Assembly (NCBI RefSeq): GCF_014645195.1
Contig: NZ_BMLK01000002.1
Coordinates: 186,001-250,000 of the forward strand
DNA length: 64,000 bases
Direction of reading: 5' to 3'
From: Novosphingobium indicum
Lineage (GTDB): Bacteria > Pseudomonadota > Alphaproteobacteria > Sphingomonadales > Sphingomonadaceae
Shown: positions 55,018-63,998 of the stretch, one piece after another
Layout of the letters: every line of letters begins with the position of its first letter
How positions within the stretch are numbered: position 1 is the stretch's first letter
Notes under the pieces: model-generated
Seen by the model: only the letters and a program-made list of their open reading frames with translations
The model's database searches: none
What the model was told of the DNA's origin: nothing
Translations under genes and position numbers: made by a program

Positions 55018-56295
55018 TCAGTTGGCCAGGGTCGCCTGTGCGGCGACTGGCTCGGAAGGTTCTGAACGTGCCGGAGCGGCGTGCGGATCGGTCTGGATCT
55101 GGCCGCGCCGCGTGGTCACCTTGGACCCGGCCACGGCGGCCTGATAGTTCGATATCACCACCCGGTCCTGTGCCGCGAGCCCGGCGCGGATCACGCGCAG
55201 ACCGCCGACCATCGGGCCGAGTTCGACCGGCTTGGCCGTGACCATGCCGTCCTTGCCGACTGTCAGCACGATCTTGCGCGCCTGATCGGACTGGATCGCC
55301 TCGTCGGGCACCAGCATGGCCTTGACGGTGCCGCTTTCGGCCAGGCGCATATTGCCGAACATGCCCGGCGTCAGGAAGCCATCGGGATTGTCGAGCACGG
55401 CGCGCACGCGGATCGTGCCGGAGCGGGGATCGAGACCGTTGTCGGTGAAGTCCAGCGTGCCTTTCCAGCGATAGTCCGCTTCGTCCTGCAGGCGTACCTG
55501 CAGGGAGGCGGGTGTCTTGCTTTCCGCCCGGTCGCGCTGGGTCTTGAGGAACAGGGCTTCGGATGCATCGAACGTGAAGTAGATCGGATCGACCGCGTTG
55601 ATCGTGGTCAGCAGCGTCGCATTGGCATTGTTGTCGCCGGAAACGAGGTTGCCGGCATCGACGCGGCGGTCCGAAATCCGGCCGGAGATCGGCGCGCGCA
55701 CAGTGGTGAACTCCATGTCGAGCGCCCGTTCGCGGCGGCGCGCCTGAGCGGCAGCCAGCGCAGCAGTGGCCGAGCGGACGCGGGTACGCAGCTGGTCGAT
55801 TTCGCTGGCGGCGATGGCCTCGTCGCCGGTCAGCCCGGCCACGCGGTCATAGTCGGATTTCGCCAGGGCCAGCGCGCTTTGCGCCGATGCGACGTCCGCT
55901 TCTGCCCCGGCCAGTGCCGCGCGGTAGGGGCGCGGGTCGACCTGAAACAGCGGCTGGCCCTTGCGGACGGTGTCGCCGTCCCGGAAGTAGATCCGGGTGA
56001 TCGCGCCCGAGACGCGCGGACGCACTTCCACGGTCTTGCTGGGGGCGAAGCGGCCGATGTAATCGTCCCACTCTGTCACTTCGCGCACCAGCGGATGGGC
56101 TGCCTGAACCGAAGGCGGCGCGGGCGCTGCGGCGGCTGTTTCTCCGTGATCGAGGAGACTCCAGCTTCCGCCGGCTACCAGAACCAGCGCAAGGGCGCCC
56201 ATCGCTATATGGCGGCGCCTGAAGCGCTTGCGCGGACTTTCCGGGTCGGCTTGTGCCGCGGGGGCGGTCGTTTCGAACTTTGCTGGAAAATTCAT
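55018..56295 (-). CDS. RND periplasmic adaptor subunit
   Basis: Membrane fusion protein of 425 aa, with an N-terminal anchor (MGALALVLVAGGSWSLL), lipoyl halves (VEVRPRVSGAITRIYFRDGD and VRAPISGRISDRRVDAGN), an alpha-hairpin and beta-barrel. The start overlaps the upstream small gene stop by 4 nt (ATGA). The gap to the permease is about 60 nt. It works with the RND permease and NodT channel. Confidence 0.93.
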   Translation of the reverse strand: MNFPAKFETTAPAAQADPESPRKRFRRRHIAMGALALVLVAGGSWSLLDHGETAAAAPAPPSVQAAHPLVREVTEWDDYIGRFAPSKTVEVRPRVSGAITRIYFRDGDTVRKGQPLFQVDPRPYRAALAGAEADVASAQSALALAKSDYDRVAGLTGDEAIAASEIDQLRTRVRSATAALAAAQARRRERALDMEFTTVRAPISGRISDRRVDAGNLVSGDNNANATLLTTINAVDPIYFTFDASEALFLKTQRDRAESKTPASLQVRLQDEADYRWKGTLDFTDNGLDPRSGTIRVRAVLDNPDGFLTPGMFGNMRLAESGTVKAMLVPDEAIQSDQARKIVLTVGKDGMVTAKPVELGPMVGGLRVIRAGLAAQDRVVISNYQAAVAGSKVTTRRGQIQTDPHAAPARSEPSEPVAAQATLAN

Positions 56296-56699
56296 GCGGC
56301 GATCCTCTGGAACGGGGCCCGGATGCGCCCGATAATGTCTATGACGGCCCCGATTTCATCTTCGCTGAAACCTGCGGCTTGCGCTTCCTTCAGCGCGGAT
56401 GCGGGCAACTGATAGCCCTTGTGCCAGGTGTGGACGGCTAGCCTGCGCAATGCCTCCAGACGTTCATTGGCGAGCATGGAAGAGGCGGGTTGCGGACCGA
56501 GGATCAGGCGGGCAAACCATCCCCTCTTGCGCGGTGCCCGCAAGCTCTTGAGGCTGTCGTTGCGCGCCAGTTCGATAACACGTCTCTCTTGCAAGGTCAG
56601 AGACGCGTTCTGCCGGAATGACTGGACAGCGGCCGAAGGATCGACACTTCGGTCGTTGCGCGCCGGGTGCGTTGCATCGCTGAAGTCGATGAATGCCAT
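56292..56699 (-). CDS. Conserved hypothetical protein, first gene of the RND operon
   Basis: Soluble, basic protein of 135 aa without signal peptide or membrane helix. It has a conserved-looking stretch ERLEALRRLAVHTWHKGYQLP and a C-terminal helix EAQAAGFSEDEIGAVIDIIG. ATG at 56699 has AGGGAG 9 nt upstream. Its stop overlaps the adaptor start, so it is translated with the pump genes. I do not recognise the family; a role as an accessory regulator of the pump is possible but unproven. Confidence 0.82.
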   Translation of the reverse strand: MAFIDFSDATHPARNDRSVDPSAAVQSFRQNASLTLQERRVIELARNDSLKSLRAPRKRGWFARLILGPQPASSMLANERLEALRRLAVHTWHKGYQLPASALKEAQAAGFSEDEIGAVIDIIGRIRAPFQRIAA

Positions 56700-56978
56700 T
56701 TCTTGTGCTCCCTGAAGGTGCCCGGCGCGCGCCCCGTGGCGGGGGGATGGGGGCGAGGCGCGCGCCAAGGCGTTCCCCGGCGCAAGGGCCGCCGGAAAAG
56801 TCGTGTGCAAAGCCCGTCCGCAAGCCGCGATGCGATAGCGCACCGGGGCGGATGGTCGTTATTTCAATGTCGGAAGCTCCCTGGCGAAAAGGGAGCACCG
56901 CAGGTCAGCCGGCCGGAGCCGGTGTGGGTGGTCGGATCATCGGCTCTCCTTCAAAGGGTGAGTCGGCTGTGCATTGTG

Positions 56979-56990
56979 TACCGAATGGTA
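56979..56990. promoter_or_regulatory. TetR operator copy 1
   Basis: TACC-GAAT-GGTA, an inverted repeat with a 4-nt centre, followed by TATAAATT. It shares the core TACCGnnnGGTA with the copies at 57028 and 57734. It lies about 280 nt before the first gene of the RND operon. Confidence 0.7.
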
Positions 56991-57027
56991 TATAAATTTC
57001 CAGCTGACGCAGTCAAGCCGATTTCTG

Positions 57028-57039
57028 TACCGACCGGTA
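57028..57039. promoter_or_regulatory. TetR operator copy 2
   Basis: TACC-GACC-GGTA followed by AATTT. It lies 49 bp from copy 1 and about 80 bp after the TetR stop codon. Confidence 0.7.
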
Positions 57040-57119
57040 AATTTGGTCGGAAGCACCCGGTTTCAAGAGGTGAATGGCCACTGAATGAAGTTTTTTCTGC
57101 GGCTCGCAGCCGCCGCGGA

Positions 57120-57734
57120 TCAGCGTCCGGGCCAGATCGCCAGAAAAGTATCGACGATATTCTGCATCTCGTCCCGGCTGGCGCCGCCCTGGGCCTTGAC
57201 GGACAAGCCTTGCATCACGGTCGTGAGGCATTGGGCCAGTGCCTTCGGATCGACACCGTCAGGCAAATCGCCCTCGGCCTTGGCGCGTTCCAGACGTTCC
57301 ACTACCGCGGCTTCCGATGACGCGCGGCGCGCAATGATATGGTCGCGAAGAGAGGGCGCCTCGGTGGAGCAGGCAACCATGCTTATGACGCCAAGACAGC
57401 CTTGTGGGTCTTTCGCGCCGCAATGAGTGTCAAGGGCACCTTCCAGCAGCTTTTGTGCGACAGCCTTGCCTGAAGGGGCTTCCAGTGCTGTTTTGACGTA
57501 GGCGAGCTTTTCCCGCTCGTAGAGGTCGAGTGCCTTCTTGAACAGCGCTTCCTTGTTGCCGAAGCAGGCATAGAGGCTGGGCTTGGTGATACCCATCGCC
57601 TCTGTCAGTTCGGCCATGGACGCACCTTCGTAACCGTGCTGCCAGAATATCTGCAGCGCGCTGGCCAGCGCCTTGTCGGGATCGAATTCCCGCGGCCTGC
57701 CTCTCGCCTTGGTGGTCGCTTCGGAGTATTTCAT
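57120..57734 (-). CDS. TetR/AcrR-family regulator
   Basis: Regulator of 204 aa with an N-terminal HTH (ALQIFWQHGYEGASMAELTE and GITKPSLYACFGNKEALF) and a helical ligand domain with two cysteines (Cys near CGAKDPQGC and SMVACSTEA). The layout resembles TetR regulators of efflux and detoxification genes. Its start codon overlaps operator copy 3, so it autoregulates; copies 1 and 2 lie between it and the RND operon, which it probably represses. Confidence 0.92.
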   Translation of the reverse strand: MKYSEATTKARGRPREFDPDKALASALQIFWQHGYEGASMAELTEAMGITKPSLYACFGNKEALFKKALDLYEREKLAYVKTALEAPSGKAVAQKLLEGALDTHCGAKDPQGCLGVISMVACSTEAPSLRDHIIARRASSEAAVVERLERAKAEGDLPDGVDPKALAQCLTTVMQGLSVKAQGGASRDEMQNIVDTFLAIWPGR

Positions 57735-57745
57735 ACCGTGTGGTA
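57734..57745. promoter_or_regulatory. TetR operator copy 3
   Basis: TACC-GTGT-GGTA sits at the first base of the TetR start codon and extends upstream, so a bound dimer would block its own transcription or translation start. It matches copies 1 and 2 in the core. Confidence 0.75.
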
Positions 57746-57840
57746 TATAGGGACGCTATCGGATGTCGTCCAGCGGGCCATGAACCGGGCCATAAGCGAA
57801 CCGATCGCCTGATGGGTTTAAAGGTTTGTGAAAACGCAAA

Positions 57841-57870
57841 CGGCCAGCCCGGCATGTGCCGGGCTGGCCG
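57841..57870 (-). terminator. Rho-independent-type hairpin
   Basis: CGGCCAGCCCGGCA (57841-57854) and TGCCGGGCTGGCCG (57857-57870) pair over 14 bp with a 2-nt centre. On the minus strand it is followed by TTTGCGTTTT. It sits 25 nt after the stop of the TonB receptor relic, so it is its terminator. Confidence 0.8.
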
Positions 57871-57894
57871 CTGCTTCATTGTAACTGGTAGTCC

Positions 57895-58254
57895 TCAGAA
57901 CTTCTTCTGGAAACCGAGCTGGAAGATCCGGCCAAGCGTGAAGGCATAGGAAGGGTCGTAGCCGTTCTGGCCCGCGTTCTTGTACACCGGCGGCTTTTCG
58001 TCGAGCACGTTCTGGACGTTGAGCGTCAGCGACAGGTCTTCGCGGTCTGCGGCTGCAACCCCGGCACCGAACCGCGGCCGAGGAACACACCGCATTCGCC
58101 GGGATTGATCGTGGTGCCCACGTGATCTGAAGGTGTTCCCGAAGTCGTTGTAATCGTCGCAGCGTCCCGAAATCGAGACATCGCCGAACGCTTCATCGCA
58201 CTCGCAACTTCCCAAACTTGACATGCCGCGTAGATGACTGCCGCGAAATCCCAT
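57895..58254 (-). pseudogene. C-terminal remnant of a TonB-dependent receptor
   Basis: The last 50 residues of this minus-strand frame (DLSLTLNVQNVLDEKPPVYK and ending FTLGRIFQLGFQKKF) are the final beta-strands of a TonB receptor, with the conserved NVLDEKPP and terminal Phe. Upstream residues in the frame do not resemble a barrel, so at least one frameshift and a deletion removed about 90 percent of the gene. Its terminator is still present. It is next to a TPR-sulfotransferase gene on the same strand. Confidence 0.78.
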
Positions 58255-58311
58255 AGGCTAATCGCTGGCTTATTTGCGCAACAAAGCCAGATCGCCAGAT
58301 CTGAACGGGAG

Positions 58312-60354
58312 TCAGTCGATCGCCGATTCCAGAGTATTGCTGCTGAGCGATGGCCCGAGAGCTTTCACCAATGGGCCGAGCCACCGTGCGTAGTTTTTCC
58401 ATTGTTCGATGCCGTCGGTGAAGATGGGCTGGCGAACCTGTTCCGAGCTTGCCGTTCGTACCGCGCGGTCGTTTTTGTAGAATTCGAGGCAGGCCTGTTC
58501 GAAGGACACGCCGACATAGTCGAGCAAGCTTCGCACCTGGCGCTCGGTATCGGTCACCATGTCTTCGTAGACCACTCGGTGCACCGCGCCGGGCGCCGCG
58601 GCGTCGTAGGCGGTCATCAGGTCCACGTAGTCGCGGTAGTACCGGCCGATGTCGGCAAGGTCGTAGGAGAAGGTCTGGCCGCGGGCGAAGTGCTGCTTCC
58701 ACCCCGAGAAGCAGCACGACAGCGGGTGGCGCCGGGCGTCGATGATCTTCGCGTTCGGGAGGATCAGCCGTATCAGGCCGACGTGCTGCCAGTTGTTGGG
58801 CATCTTGTCGATGAACAGCGGTTTGTCGGTCCGGCGGTGGACGCGCGTGCGCTCGATGTATTCCTCGCCCAGGCGCAAGCGGTCGGCCGGGGTGAGCGAT
58901 GCAATCAGGGTCTGGAAATCGGCGAACTCGCCCTCGTCCAGCCGCGATTGGAGACGGCCGGCGATCATCATCATTTCCGGCAGTTCCATCGTGCCTTCCA
59001 CCTGGCTGTGGCTGGCGAGGATCTGCTCGACGAGCGTCGATCCGGAACGGGGCAGGCCCACGATGAAGATCGGATCTGGCGTCGGGCAGCCGCCCATGCC
59101 CATCCGGGCGATGAACGCTGCGGAAAAGGTCCTGGCCGCGTCCGCCGCTTCGGCCGAGAAATCGTCCGCATCATGGAGGATCATCGTGCGGCGGAGGCGG
59201 TTGCCCTGATCGTAGTGGTGGAACGAGGCGGGGTAGTCCTTCGCATCCTCCAGCGCCTTGCCCAAAGAGAAATGGAGGTGGAAGATGTCTTCCTGCCTGG
59301 TCTCCGTTTCCAGCTCCAGGTCAGAGAGTGCCTGTTTCATCGTGGCCATGTCGTCCGGCCCCAGTTTCACCGTCTTGAGGTTGGCAAGGCTCCACCAGGC
59401 TTCGCCCATGCTCGGCTTGTACGTTACCGCCTGACGGTACGCGTGAACGGCCTCTGCCTGCTTGCCAAGGGTCTTCAGGACATGGCCGAGATTCTGCCAG
59501 ACCTGAGGTTGATCGGGGTTCTGCGCGAGCAGGTGCTGGTAAAGTTGCTCCGCCTCTTCCTGATGGCCGAGTCGTACCAGCACCGACGCCTTGATGAGAT
59601 CGTGACCGGGGCTCTTGACCGGAGACATGCCGAGCGTTTCCGCATGCTCGAGCGCCTCGGTCAGCCGATTGTTCTGGAGCAGCAGGCGCACTAGGAAATC
59701 GCGGGCGAGATCGAACCCCGGGGCCAGTTCCAGAGCGCGCTCGACCCATGTCATCGCCTCCGTCATGTCTCCGCGTCGCCAGTTGACTTCACCCAGCAGG
59801 CGGCAACCGGCCGGGTCATTCGGCAGCCGATGGAGGCGCGCTTCCAGCAGGGGAGCGCTGTCGTCCAGACGGTCTTCGTTCATCGCGACCGCCGCCTTGA
59901 GCAATTCGGGATCGCGCGAAGAGGCGTGCACGCCGGAAAGGTCGGCGCGCCATGCGTCTTCCGCGCGGCCCGCCTTTCGCAGTTCCTTTGCCAGCAGGAA
60001 CCAGCCGTTTGCCACGGCCGGCTGATTTTTCGTCAGGTTTTCGAGGGCGGCAATGGCATCGCGGGTCTGGCCGGCTTCGCTTGCCGCCTGCGCCAGTTCC
60101 CAAAGAATGGCCGGGACACGCGGCTGGCTGCGGACCAATGCGGTGAGGCGCGGCAGGGCTGCGGCCGGTTTGCCCAACTTGCGCAGGGCTTGACATGCCA
60201 GAAACTCCGCTGGTGGCAGGCCGGGCGCACGTTTCAGAATGGCTTCGGCCTGTGCAAGCGCTGCTTCCGGTCGGTTTTCGAGCAGTGATGCCGCTTCGGC
60301 CAGCGCCGCTGAGGGGGCGTGCGGATCGGGTGTTCCGACGGGGGGGCTCGCCAT
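58312..60354 (-). CDS. TPR-repeat sulfotransferase
   Basis: Protein of about 680 aa. The N-terminal half (residues about 10-370) has tetratricopeptide repeats (VWQNLGHVLKTLGKQAEAVH and HAYRQAVTYKPSMGEAWW). The C-terminal half is a PAPS-dependent sulfotransferase with the 5'-phosphosulfate loop GLPRSGSTLVEQILASH and a 3'-phosphate region RRHPLSCCFSGW. ATG at 60354 was chosen; ATG at 60378 is in frame and possible. No signal peptide is evident, so it is probably cytoplasmic. In sphingomonads and relatives such genes often adjoin TonB receptors; here a TonB relic follows and an intact receptor is divergent. Confidence 0.9.
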   Translation of the reverse strand: MASPPVGTPDPHAPSAALAEAASLLENRPEAALAQAEAILKRAPGLPPAEFLACQALRKLGKPAAALPRLTALVRSQPRVPAILWELAQAASEAGQTRDAIAALENLTKNQPAVANGWFLLAKELRKAGRAEDAWRADLSGVHASSRDPELLKAAVAMNEDRLDDSAPLLEARLHRLPNDPAGCRLLGEVNWRRGDMTEAMTWVERALELAPGFDLARDFLVRLLLQNNRLTEALEHAETLGMSPVKSPGHDLIKASVLVRLGHQEEAEQLYQHLLAQNPDQPQVWQNLGHVLKTLGKQAEAVHAYRQAVTYKPSMGEAWWSLANLKTVKLGPDDMATMKQALSDLELETETRQEDIFHLHFSLGKALEDAKDYPASFHHYDQGNRLRRTMILHDADDFSAEAADAARTFSAAFIARMGMGGCPTPDPIFIVGLPRSGSTLVEQILASHSQVEGTMELPEMMMIAGRLQSRLDEGEFADFQTLIASLTPADRLRLGEEYIERTRVHRRTDKPLFIDKMPNNWQHVGLIRLILPNAKIIDARRHPLSCCFSGWKQHFARGQTFSYDLADIGRYYRDYVDLMTAYDAAAPGAVHRVVYEDMVTDTERQVRSLLDYVGVSFEQACLEFYKNDRAVRTASSEQVRQPIFTDGIEQWKNYARWLGPLVKALGPSLSSNTLESAID

Positions 60355-60890
60355 CTTGACCGAGGCCCTTACGACCATGGTCCGCCGCAAGGGCGCGGAG
60401 CCTGATGTGCATCGCTGTCGGCAGGCGTCAATGCGATCGAGAAGCAGTCTGTTCGGGCGGCTCTTGCCAGTGCATTTCCAACCCTGCCTGACCACGAAAT
60501 TCTGGAAGCGATCCCCATGCGATTCCTTATTTTGCGTTGCACCATGAACCTAGGACGACCGTTATGGTTCGTCGAGATGAACCGTGAAAAAATTTCCGAA
60601 TCACGCGGAATAAGGCGCTTGACACCGCTGTTTCCAATGGCAGTATCCAAATTAGGACGGTTGTTCTGGATGCTGCATCCGCGAAGATCGCGTCTGATTC
60701 GAAGTAAGAATGTTCGGCGTTACCGGCCCTGCTGGTGGCGGACCTGGAGGTGTTCCTTCGGGGCAGGAGGTGTGTGTCTTCGTCAACTCGAAAACGAGTG
60801 TGAAGGCAGTCAGTGAGGCCACCCCGCACGAGACGGAAGGTCGAATGGGAAAGGAGAGGGTAATCCAGTAAAATAGGGGGCATTCAAGTC
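60355..60890. promoter_or_regulatory. Divergent intergenic region sulfotransferase / TonB receptor
   Basis: About 536 nt without a convincing gene. TTGACA (60619-60624) followed 17 nt later by AGTATC (60642-60647) is a candidate sigma-70 promoter toward the receptor. The leader before 60891 is purine-rich (GGAAAGGAGAGGG) but about 25 nt from the start. Confidence 0.35.
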
Positions 60891-63524
60891 ATGAGCATTC
60901 CTTTGAGTTCGCGAAGAGCAGGCATGGCGGCCCTGCTTGCGACGACTGCTATCATCTCACCTTTCCTGGCACCGGGAGTCGCGCACGCGCAGGAGATGAC
61001 GGACTCGCCTGCCGTCGTGAGCGGCGATGCCGACAGCAGCCAAGGCGGTTTGGGCGACATCGTCGTAACCGCGACCCGCTCGGCACAGAGCGTCCAGAAA
61101 GTGCCGATCTCGATGCAGGCGCTGTCCACGGAGAAGCTCGAGCAGCGCCAGATCAAGAGCATGTCGGACTTCGCCAACCTGCTGCCTTCGGTTTCCTTCG
61201 ATGGCCTTGGTCCGGGCCGTCAGAACCCCTACTTCCGAGGCATCGTGCCAGCCGGCGGCCGATATGACGCAACCGGCTATTACATCGACGACATGCCCAT
61301 GATGTCGCTCAGCGCGGGCATCACCAGCGGCTTTCCGGACATTCACGTTTACGACCTCGAACGCGTCGAAGCACTCGCGGGCCCGCAAGGCACGCTTTAC
61401 GGCGCCGGGTCGCTTGCCGGCACGATCCGTTTCATCACCAAGAAGCCGGTCATCGGCCAGTTCGAGTTCGGATACGATGTCGAGGTCAACAAGTACGACG
61501 CGGGCGATTTCGGTGGGGTGGCCCAAGCCTATGTGAACATCCCGGCCACCGACAATCTGGCGATCCGTGCCATGGGCTTCTACCGGCACGATGGCGGTTA
61601 CATCGATAACATTCCGGGCACGCTGACGTACAACCTGGGCGACGATAATCCTCTGACCAGCTACACGATGACCAACGAGGAGTTCGTCAAGGACAACTAC
61701 AACCCGCTCTATTCCTACGGTGCCCGCATTCAGGCCCTCTGGGAAGTGGCGCCGGGCTGGGATATCACGCCGCAGATCACCGCTCAGGAGCAGATCGCCT
61801 ACGGGTATTTCAACTACGACGCATCCACCGAGATCACGGGTGATCACCAGAACCCCGGCGGCGATCTCGTGGTCCACGACTATGAAGAGACCCGTCAGCT
61901 CGACAGGTGGTTTCAGGCATCGCTGGCCATTCACGGCCATATCGGCGACTTCGACCTGGTTTCGTCCACCGGCTACTACAAGCGCCGAATCAAGCTGATC
62001 AACGACTACACCTACTATACCGTGGCCTACGACCAGTTCTCATATTACGAAAACTACCTGCAGTTTTTCGACCGGAATGGTCAGGTGATCAACCCGACAC
62101 AGTATACGAAGGGCAATTCGTTCCAGGACAAGTTCAACCAGGAAATCCGCCTGACAACGCCGAAGAGCTGGCCTTTCGACCTGACGGTGGGCGGCTTCTA
62201 TCAATGGCAGAAGACCAAGATCAACAATGACTATGCCACGCATGGTCTGGACGACATCATTGGCTACACCGCCGGCGGTTCCTATTCCGAAGGGGGGAAC
62301 ACCACGAGCCTCGATGGTTTCGGTATCCCGATCGAAGATGGCGGCACGATGATCACTCTTCCCGCTGCCCTGCGGCGCGAAGCTTTCTACCTGAGCGAAT
62401 CTGATCTGACGTTGAAGGACTCCGCACTCTTCGCCGAGGGCCACTACGAGATCGTGCCGGACGTGACGCTCACGGCGGGCATACGCTATTTCTGGACAGA
62501 ATCCGCGTTGATCGGCTGGGGCGGTATTGCCGGCAAGGCGCGCAACTCGTCTTCTGCCTGGTACTTCCCTACCATGTCGACCGGCTGTCCGGTGCCGTTC
62601 ACGGATCGACTGGACTGCGTCAGTACCAACCCGCTCGCGGCCGACAAGACCAATCGGTACAAGGAAGACGGTGAGACGCACAAGCTGGCTCTGACCTGGC
62701 AGATCGATCCGAGAAAAATGGTATACTTCAACTACTCGACCGGTTTCCGTCCGGGCGGTGCGAACTCGCCGGTCAGTATTCGTGGTACCGCGGTTCCAGC
62801 CCCCTCCTACACAGCCGAAACGCTGACCAACTTCGAGTTCGGTTTCAAAACGACGTGGGCCAACATCTTCCGATTGAACGCTGCCGTCTATTACGAGCAG
62901 TGGAAGGACATTCAGTACGGGGTTCAGGTGGTCGGCGCGGCCGGCGGCGGCTTCACCGGCAATGCGGGCGACGCGCGTGTCTATGGTGTCGAATTCGACG
63001 CCGACCTCAAGCTGGGTGATGTGACCATCTCCACTTCGGGCGCTTATACCGATGCCGCACTGGACGGCAATTTCTGCGCCTATCGCATTGTCGGGGAGTC
63101 GGGCTTCGAAAAGTACGACACATGTTCCGAGGAAGAGGGTAATGTCGCCGCCAAATCCGGCACACGCCTACCGCGCCAACCGAAGTTCAAGGGCAACACC
63201 TCGGTCAGGTACGAAACCTACCTGAACGATGCGCTCTCCGGCTATATTCAGGGCGTGGCCTATTACCAGACCGGGGCAACGCAGGACCTGAACGAGACTT
63301 ATGCGGAGCTGCTGGGCGATACGAGCGGCTTCACATCGTTCGATCTCTCGTTTGGCCTGAAGAAGGATGGATGGGGAGCGGAGTTCTTCATCCAGAATGT
63401 GTTCGACAAGCGCGGCTGGCTTACGAAGAACACCTTCTGCCAGATCCAGGTCTGTGAGCATTCCTCACGCGTTTATCCGATCAAACCCCGCTTCATGGGC
63501 ATCCGGTTCGGACAGAAATTCTGA
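60891..63524 (+). CDS. TonB-dependent outer-membrane receptor
   Basis: Receptor of 877 aa with a signal peptide ending GVAHAQ, a TonB box (DIVVTATRSAQSVQKVPISM), a plug with ALAGPQGTLYGAGSLAGTIRFI and a barrel ending RFMGIRFGQKF. The size and motifs fit the large sphingomonad class that imports plant-derived or complex organic substrates. ATG at 60891 is the only in-frame start giving the signal peptide. It is divergent from the TPR-sulfotransferase gene and followed by a strong terminator. Confidence 0.95.
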   Translation: MSIPLSSRRAGMAALLATTAIISPFLAPGVAHAQEMTDSPAVVSGDADSSQGGLGDIVVTATRSAQSVQKVPISMQALSTEKLEQRQIKSMSDFANLLPSVSFDGLGPGRQNPYFRGIVPAGGRYDATGYYIDDMPMMSLSAGITSGFPDIHVYDLERVEALAGPQGTLYGAGSLAGTIRFITKKPVIGQFEFGYDVEVNKYDAGDFGGVAQAYVNIPATDNLAIRAMGFYRHDGGYIDNIPGTLTYNLGDDNPLTSYTMTNEEFVKDNYNPLYSYGARIQALWEVAPGWDITPQITAQEQIAYGYFNYDASTEITGDHQNPGGDLVVHDYEETRQLDRWFQASLAIHGHIGDFDLVSSTGYYKRRIKLINDYTYYTVAYDQFSYYENYLQFFDRNGQVINPTQYTKGNSFQDKFNQEIRLTTPKSWPFDLTVGGFYQWQKTKINNDYATHGLDDIIGYTAGGSYSEGGNTTSLDGFGIPIEDGGTMITLPAALRREAFYLSESDLTLKDSALFAEGHYEIVPDVTLTAGIRYFWTESALIGWGGIAGKARNSSSAWYFPTMSTGCPVPFTDRLDCVSTNPLAADKTNRYKEDGETHKLALTWQIDPRKMVYFNYSTGFRPGGANSPVSIRGTAVPAPSYTAETLTNFEFGFKTTWANIFRLNAAVYYEQWKDIQYGVQVVGAAGGGFTGNAGDARVYGVEFDADLKLGDVTISTSGAYTDAALDGNFCAYRIVGESGFEKYDTCSEEEGNVAAKSGTRLPRQPKFKGNTSVRYETYLNDALSGYIQGVAYYQTGATQDLNETYAELLGDTSGFTSFDLSFGLKKDGWGAEFFIQNVFDKRGWLTKNTFCQIQVCEHSSRVYPIKPRFMGIRFGQKF

Positions 63525-63546
63525 GTTCCTGACGGAAAGACTCTTG

Positions 63547-63584
63547 GGCCTGCCGTGGATTTTTCCCCGGCAGGCCTTTTTTTT
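63547..63584 (+). terminator. Rho-independent terminator
   Basis: GGCCTGCCG (63547-63555) pairs with CGGCAGGCC (63568-63576), followed by eight T. It ends the TonB receptor transcript. Confidence 0.9.
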
Positions 63585-63629
63585 GCGCAAGCGGCCCTGA
63601 AGTTCCGGGGTGAAACGGTTCGCGCCGGT

Positions 63630-63998
63630 TCAGGCGCGAAGGGCTGTCCGTACCGCTTCGATCCGGTCAGTACCGCTGGCTATGGTGCCAAGGTCTTCGA
63701 GCGCGCGCGCGGCAAAACCCGACATCTGCGCGGTTGCGAAGCTTATGCCGTGGATGTTGCGGCGAAGCGCCACGCCGGGGATGGGCCTTGGAAAGCCCGA
63801 TGCGTAAAAGTATCTGGAGCCGTCCGGTGCAGGGCGGAATGTCTCGCGGGGGCAATCCCAATCGAGGCACACGGACAGGACGCCCTCCAGCGCTCCGGGA
63901 TAGCAGGGGGTCTCTTCCACCGCGCGCGGCGCCACCACGATCGCGCCCGCATCGCGCGCCCTTGCGACGGCGGAGGCAAAGGCCGCGGCATGGCCTGG
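63630..63998 (-). CDS. Subtilase-family (S8) serine peptidase, partial
   Basis: The 3' end of a gene that enters from the right edge. The visible frame contains ARARDAGAIVVAPRAVEE, CYPGALEGVLSV and the catalytic Ser motif HGISFATAQMSGFAARAL (GxSxA), which are the last landmarks of the S8 fold. The Asp and His of the triad lie outside the window. The usual GTSMAxP reads GISFATA without Pro, so it is a divergent subtilase. Two cysteines (CLDWDC) sit ahead of the Ser motif. Confidence 0.75.
   Translation of the reverse strand, partial: PGHAAAFASAVARARDAGAIVVAPRAVEETPCYPGALEGVLSVCLDWDCPRETFRPAPDGSRYFYASGFPRPIPGVALRRNIHGISFATAQMSGFAARALEDLGTIASGTDRIEAVRTALRA

Larger units (their letters stand above)
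56700..57119. other. RND operon control region
   Basis: This 420-nt gap between the TetR stop and the first operon gene holds two TACC-N4-GGTA sites (listed separately), an AT-rich stretch near 56990-57000 and a long GC-rich leader. No gene is convincing. Confidence 0.6.

Noticed and set aside
53684..55144. Plus-strand open frame of 486 codons
   Set aside because: It is antisense to the RND permease and adaptor, with no family match.
58234..59694. Plus-strand open frame of 486 codons
   Set aside because: It is antisense to the TPR-sulfotransferase and has no recognisable motif.
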